64,000 nucleotides of DNA. It comes from Eubacteriales bacterium (GTDB lineage: Bacteria > Bacillota > Clostridia > Lachnospirales > Lachnospiraceae). Shown here one piece after another: positions 63,672 to 64,000 of this stretch. Position 1 is the first letter of the stretch; each line of letters begins with the position of its first letter. The notes under the pieces are model-generated. The model was not told the DNA's origin and did not search any database. It saw nothing but the letters and a program-made list of their open reading frames with translations. The stretch spans positions 22,336-86,335 of the forward strand of contig JAUNHA010000004.1 of assembly GCA_030524135.1 (NCBI GenBank), given 5' to 3'. The position numbers and the translations under genes are program-made.

Positions 63672-63949
63672 ATGAATCTTGCAGCGTATGAGAAGAAGGT
63701 TACAGAGCTCGGGAGGAAAGGAAAATCGCAGCGCTCAGAGGAGAAATGCTGACGGATCTGGACCAGAGCCTGTGGGATGCACAGCACCGGGGTGAGAAGT
63801 ACACGATACAGCGCCGTACAGGACGTACACTGATTTTCACGGTGGGAGACATCCGGTTTGAACATACGCTGTTCTGTAGCCGGGAAGATGGAACGTACCA
63901 TCTGCTTCTGGACGAGAAACTGAAGCTTCCTAAGGATGAACATCTGTAA
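63672..63949 (+). pseudogene. ISLre2/UPF0236-type transposase fragment
   Basis: Two short frames join across a frameshift near 63710. The first begins MNLAAYEKKV. The second, KIAALRGEMLTDLDQSL, continues with a pattern typical of the N-terminal part of ISLre2-family (UPF0236) transposases: RTGRTLIFTVGDIRFEHTLF, then YHLLLDEKLKL. It ends at 63949, far short of a full transposase. It marks the right edge of the capsule region and suggests past mobile-element activity. Confidence 0.5.
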
Positions 63950-64000
63950 ACGGTGAACCATAAGTCCCTTGCATCATAAAAGGCCGCCTTCTTTGGGAGT

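Noticed and set aside
1-64000. CRISPR array, rRNA genes, replication origin or complete insertion sequence
   Set aside because: No regularly spaced repeats, rRNA signatures or DnaA-box clusters were seen; only a transposase fragment at the right end.

Overview
The window looks like a chromosomal segment of an anaerobic, Gram-positive Clostridia species, most like a gut Lachnospiraceae. The basis is family content: a YtvI-like membrane protein, DUF6465 and DUF4317 proteins, a sodium-pumping biotin decarboxylase operon, Rex, ClpC-RadA, and a CpsB/C/D capsule regulatory set. Strong AGGAGG-type ribosome binding sites and TTGACA-17-TATAAT promoters fit as well. No species can be named from the sequence alone. 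Almost all genes lie on the plus strand; the one clear exception is a Fic protein at 38744-39688.

Layout. (1) 1-3.4 kb: end of a membrane protein, YtvI/AI-2E-like permease, DUF6465 protein, RsmF-type rRNA methyltransferase. (2) 3.5-8.8 kb: a Na+-translocating decarboxylase operon with two different carboxyltransferase subunits (acyl-CoA type and pyruvate/oxaloacetate type), a lipoprotein OadG-like subunit, a biotin carrier and the membrane beta subunit. (3) 9-13 kb: a large secreted glucosaminidase and a cohesin-domain membrane protein. (4) 13.2-22.1 kb: clpC-radA behind a perfect palindrome, transaldolase-like aldolase, small-drug-export-like protein, HPr-like protein, tRNA-Trp, DUF362 ferredoxin-type protein, cardiolipin synthase. 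(5) 22.3-27.8 kb: an SLH-domain protein with a MacA/MacB-type exporter. (6) 27.8-32.4 kb: rex, acpS, alr, a MATE transporter and yebC. (7) 32.4-38.7 kb: a pyrC-pyrE-pyrB-pyrI operon, DUF4317 protein and an NCS2 purine permease. (8) 38.7-39.8 kb: the Fic gene with its own palindromic promoter. (9) 40-63.6 kb: a capsule/exopolysaccharide locus. (10) 63.6-64 kb: a transposase fragment.

The capsule locus has two halves. The first (40.0-47.8 kb) has the GC-rich composition of the flanking chromosome and encodes the phosphatase/chain-length/BY-kinase module, three secreted or membrane proteins, the initiating sugar-phosphate transferase and a first glycosyltransferase. The second (47.9-63.6 kb) is visibly AT-rich and looks horizontally acquired. 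It holds an acyltransferase, a glycosyltransferase-radical SAM fusion, further glycosyltransferases, an alkaline-phosphatase-superfamily enzyme, a nucleotidyltransferase, a broken uridine kinase, Wzy and Wzx, a WavE-like protein, and a terminal cassette of nucleotidyltransferase-kinase fusion, HAD phosphatase and sugar-type nucleotidyltransferase.

The most notable signal is a set of three long G homopolymers (9, 9 and 8 Gs). They are the only such tracts I found in the window, and each lies inside a different gene of the AT-rich half. Two are in frame. The third puts the N-terminus of a family 2 glycosyltransferase out of frame, so that gene reads as OFF. I interpret this as a multi-gene, slipped-strand phase-variable capsule. 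Also of interest are the glycosyltransferase-radical SAM fusion, the palindrome over the clpC promoter and ribosome binding site, the Fic operator, and the two terminator-like hairpins between a consensus promoter and rex.
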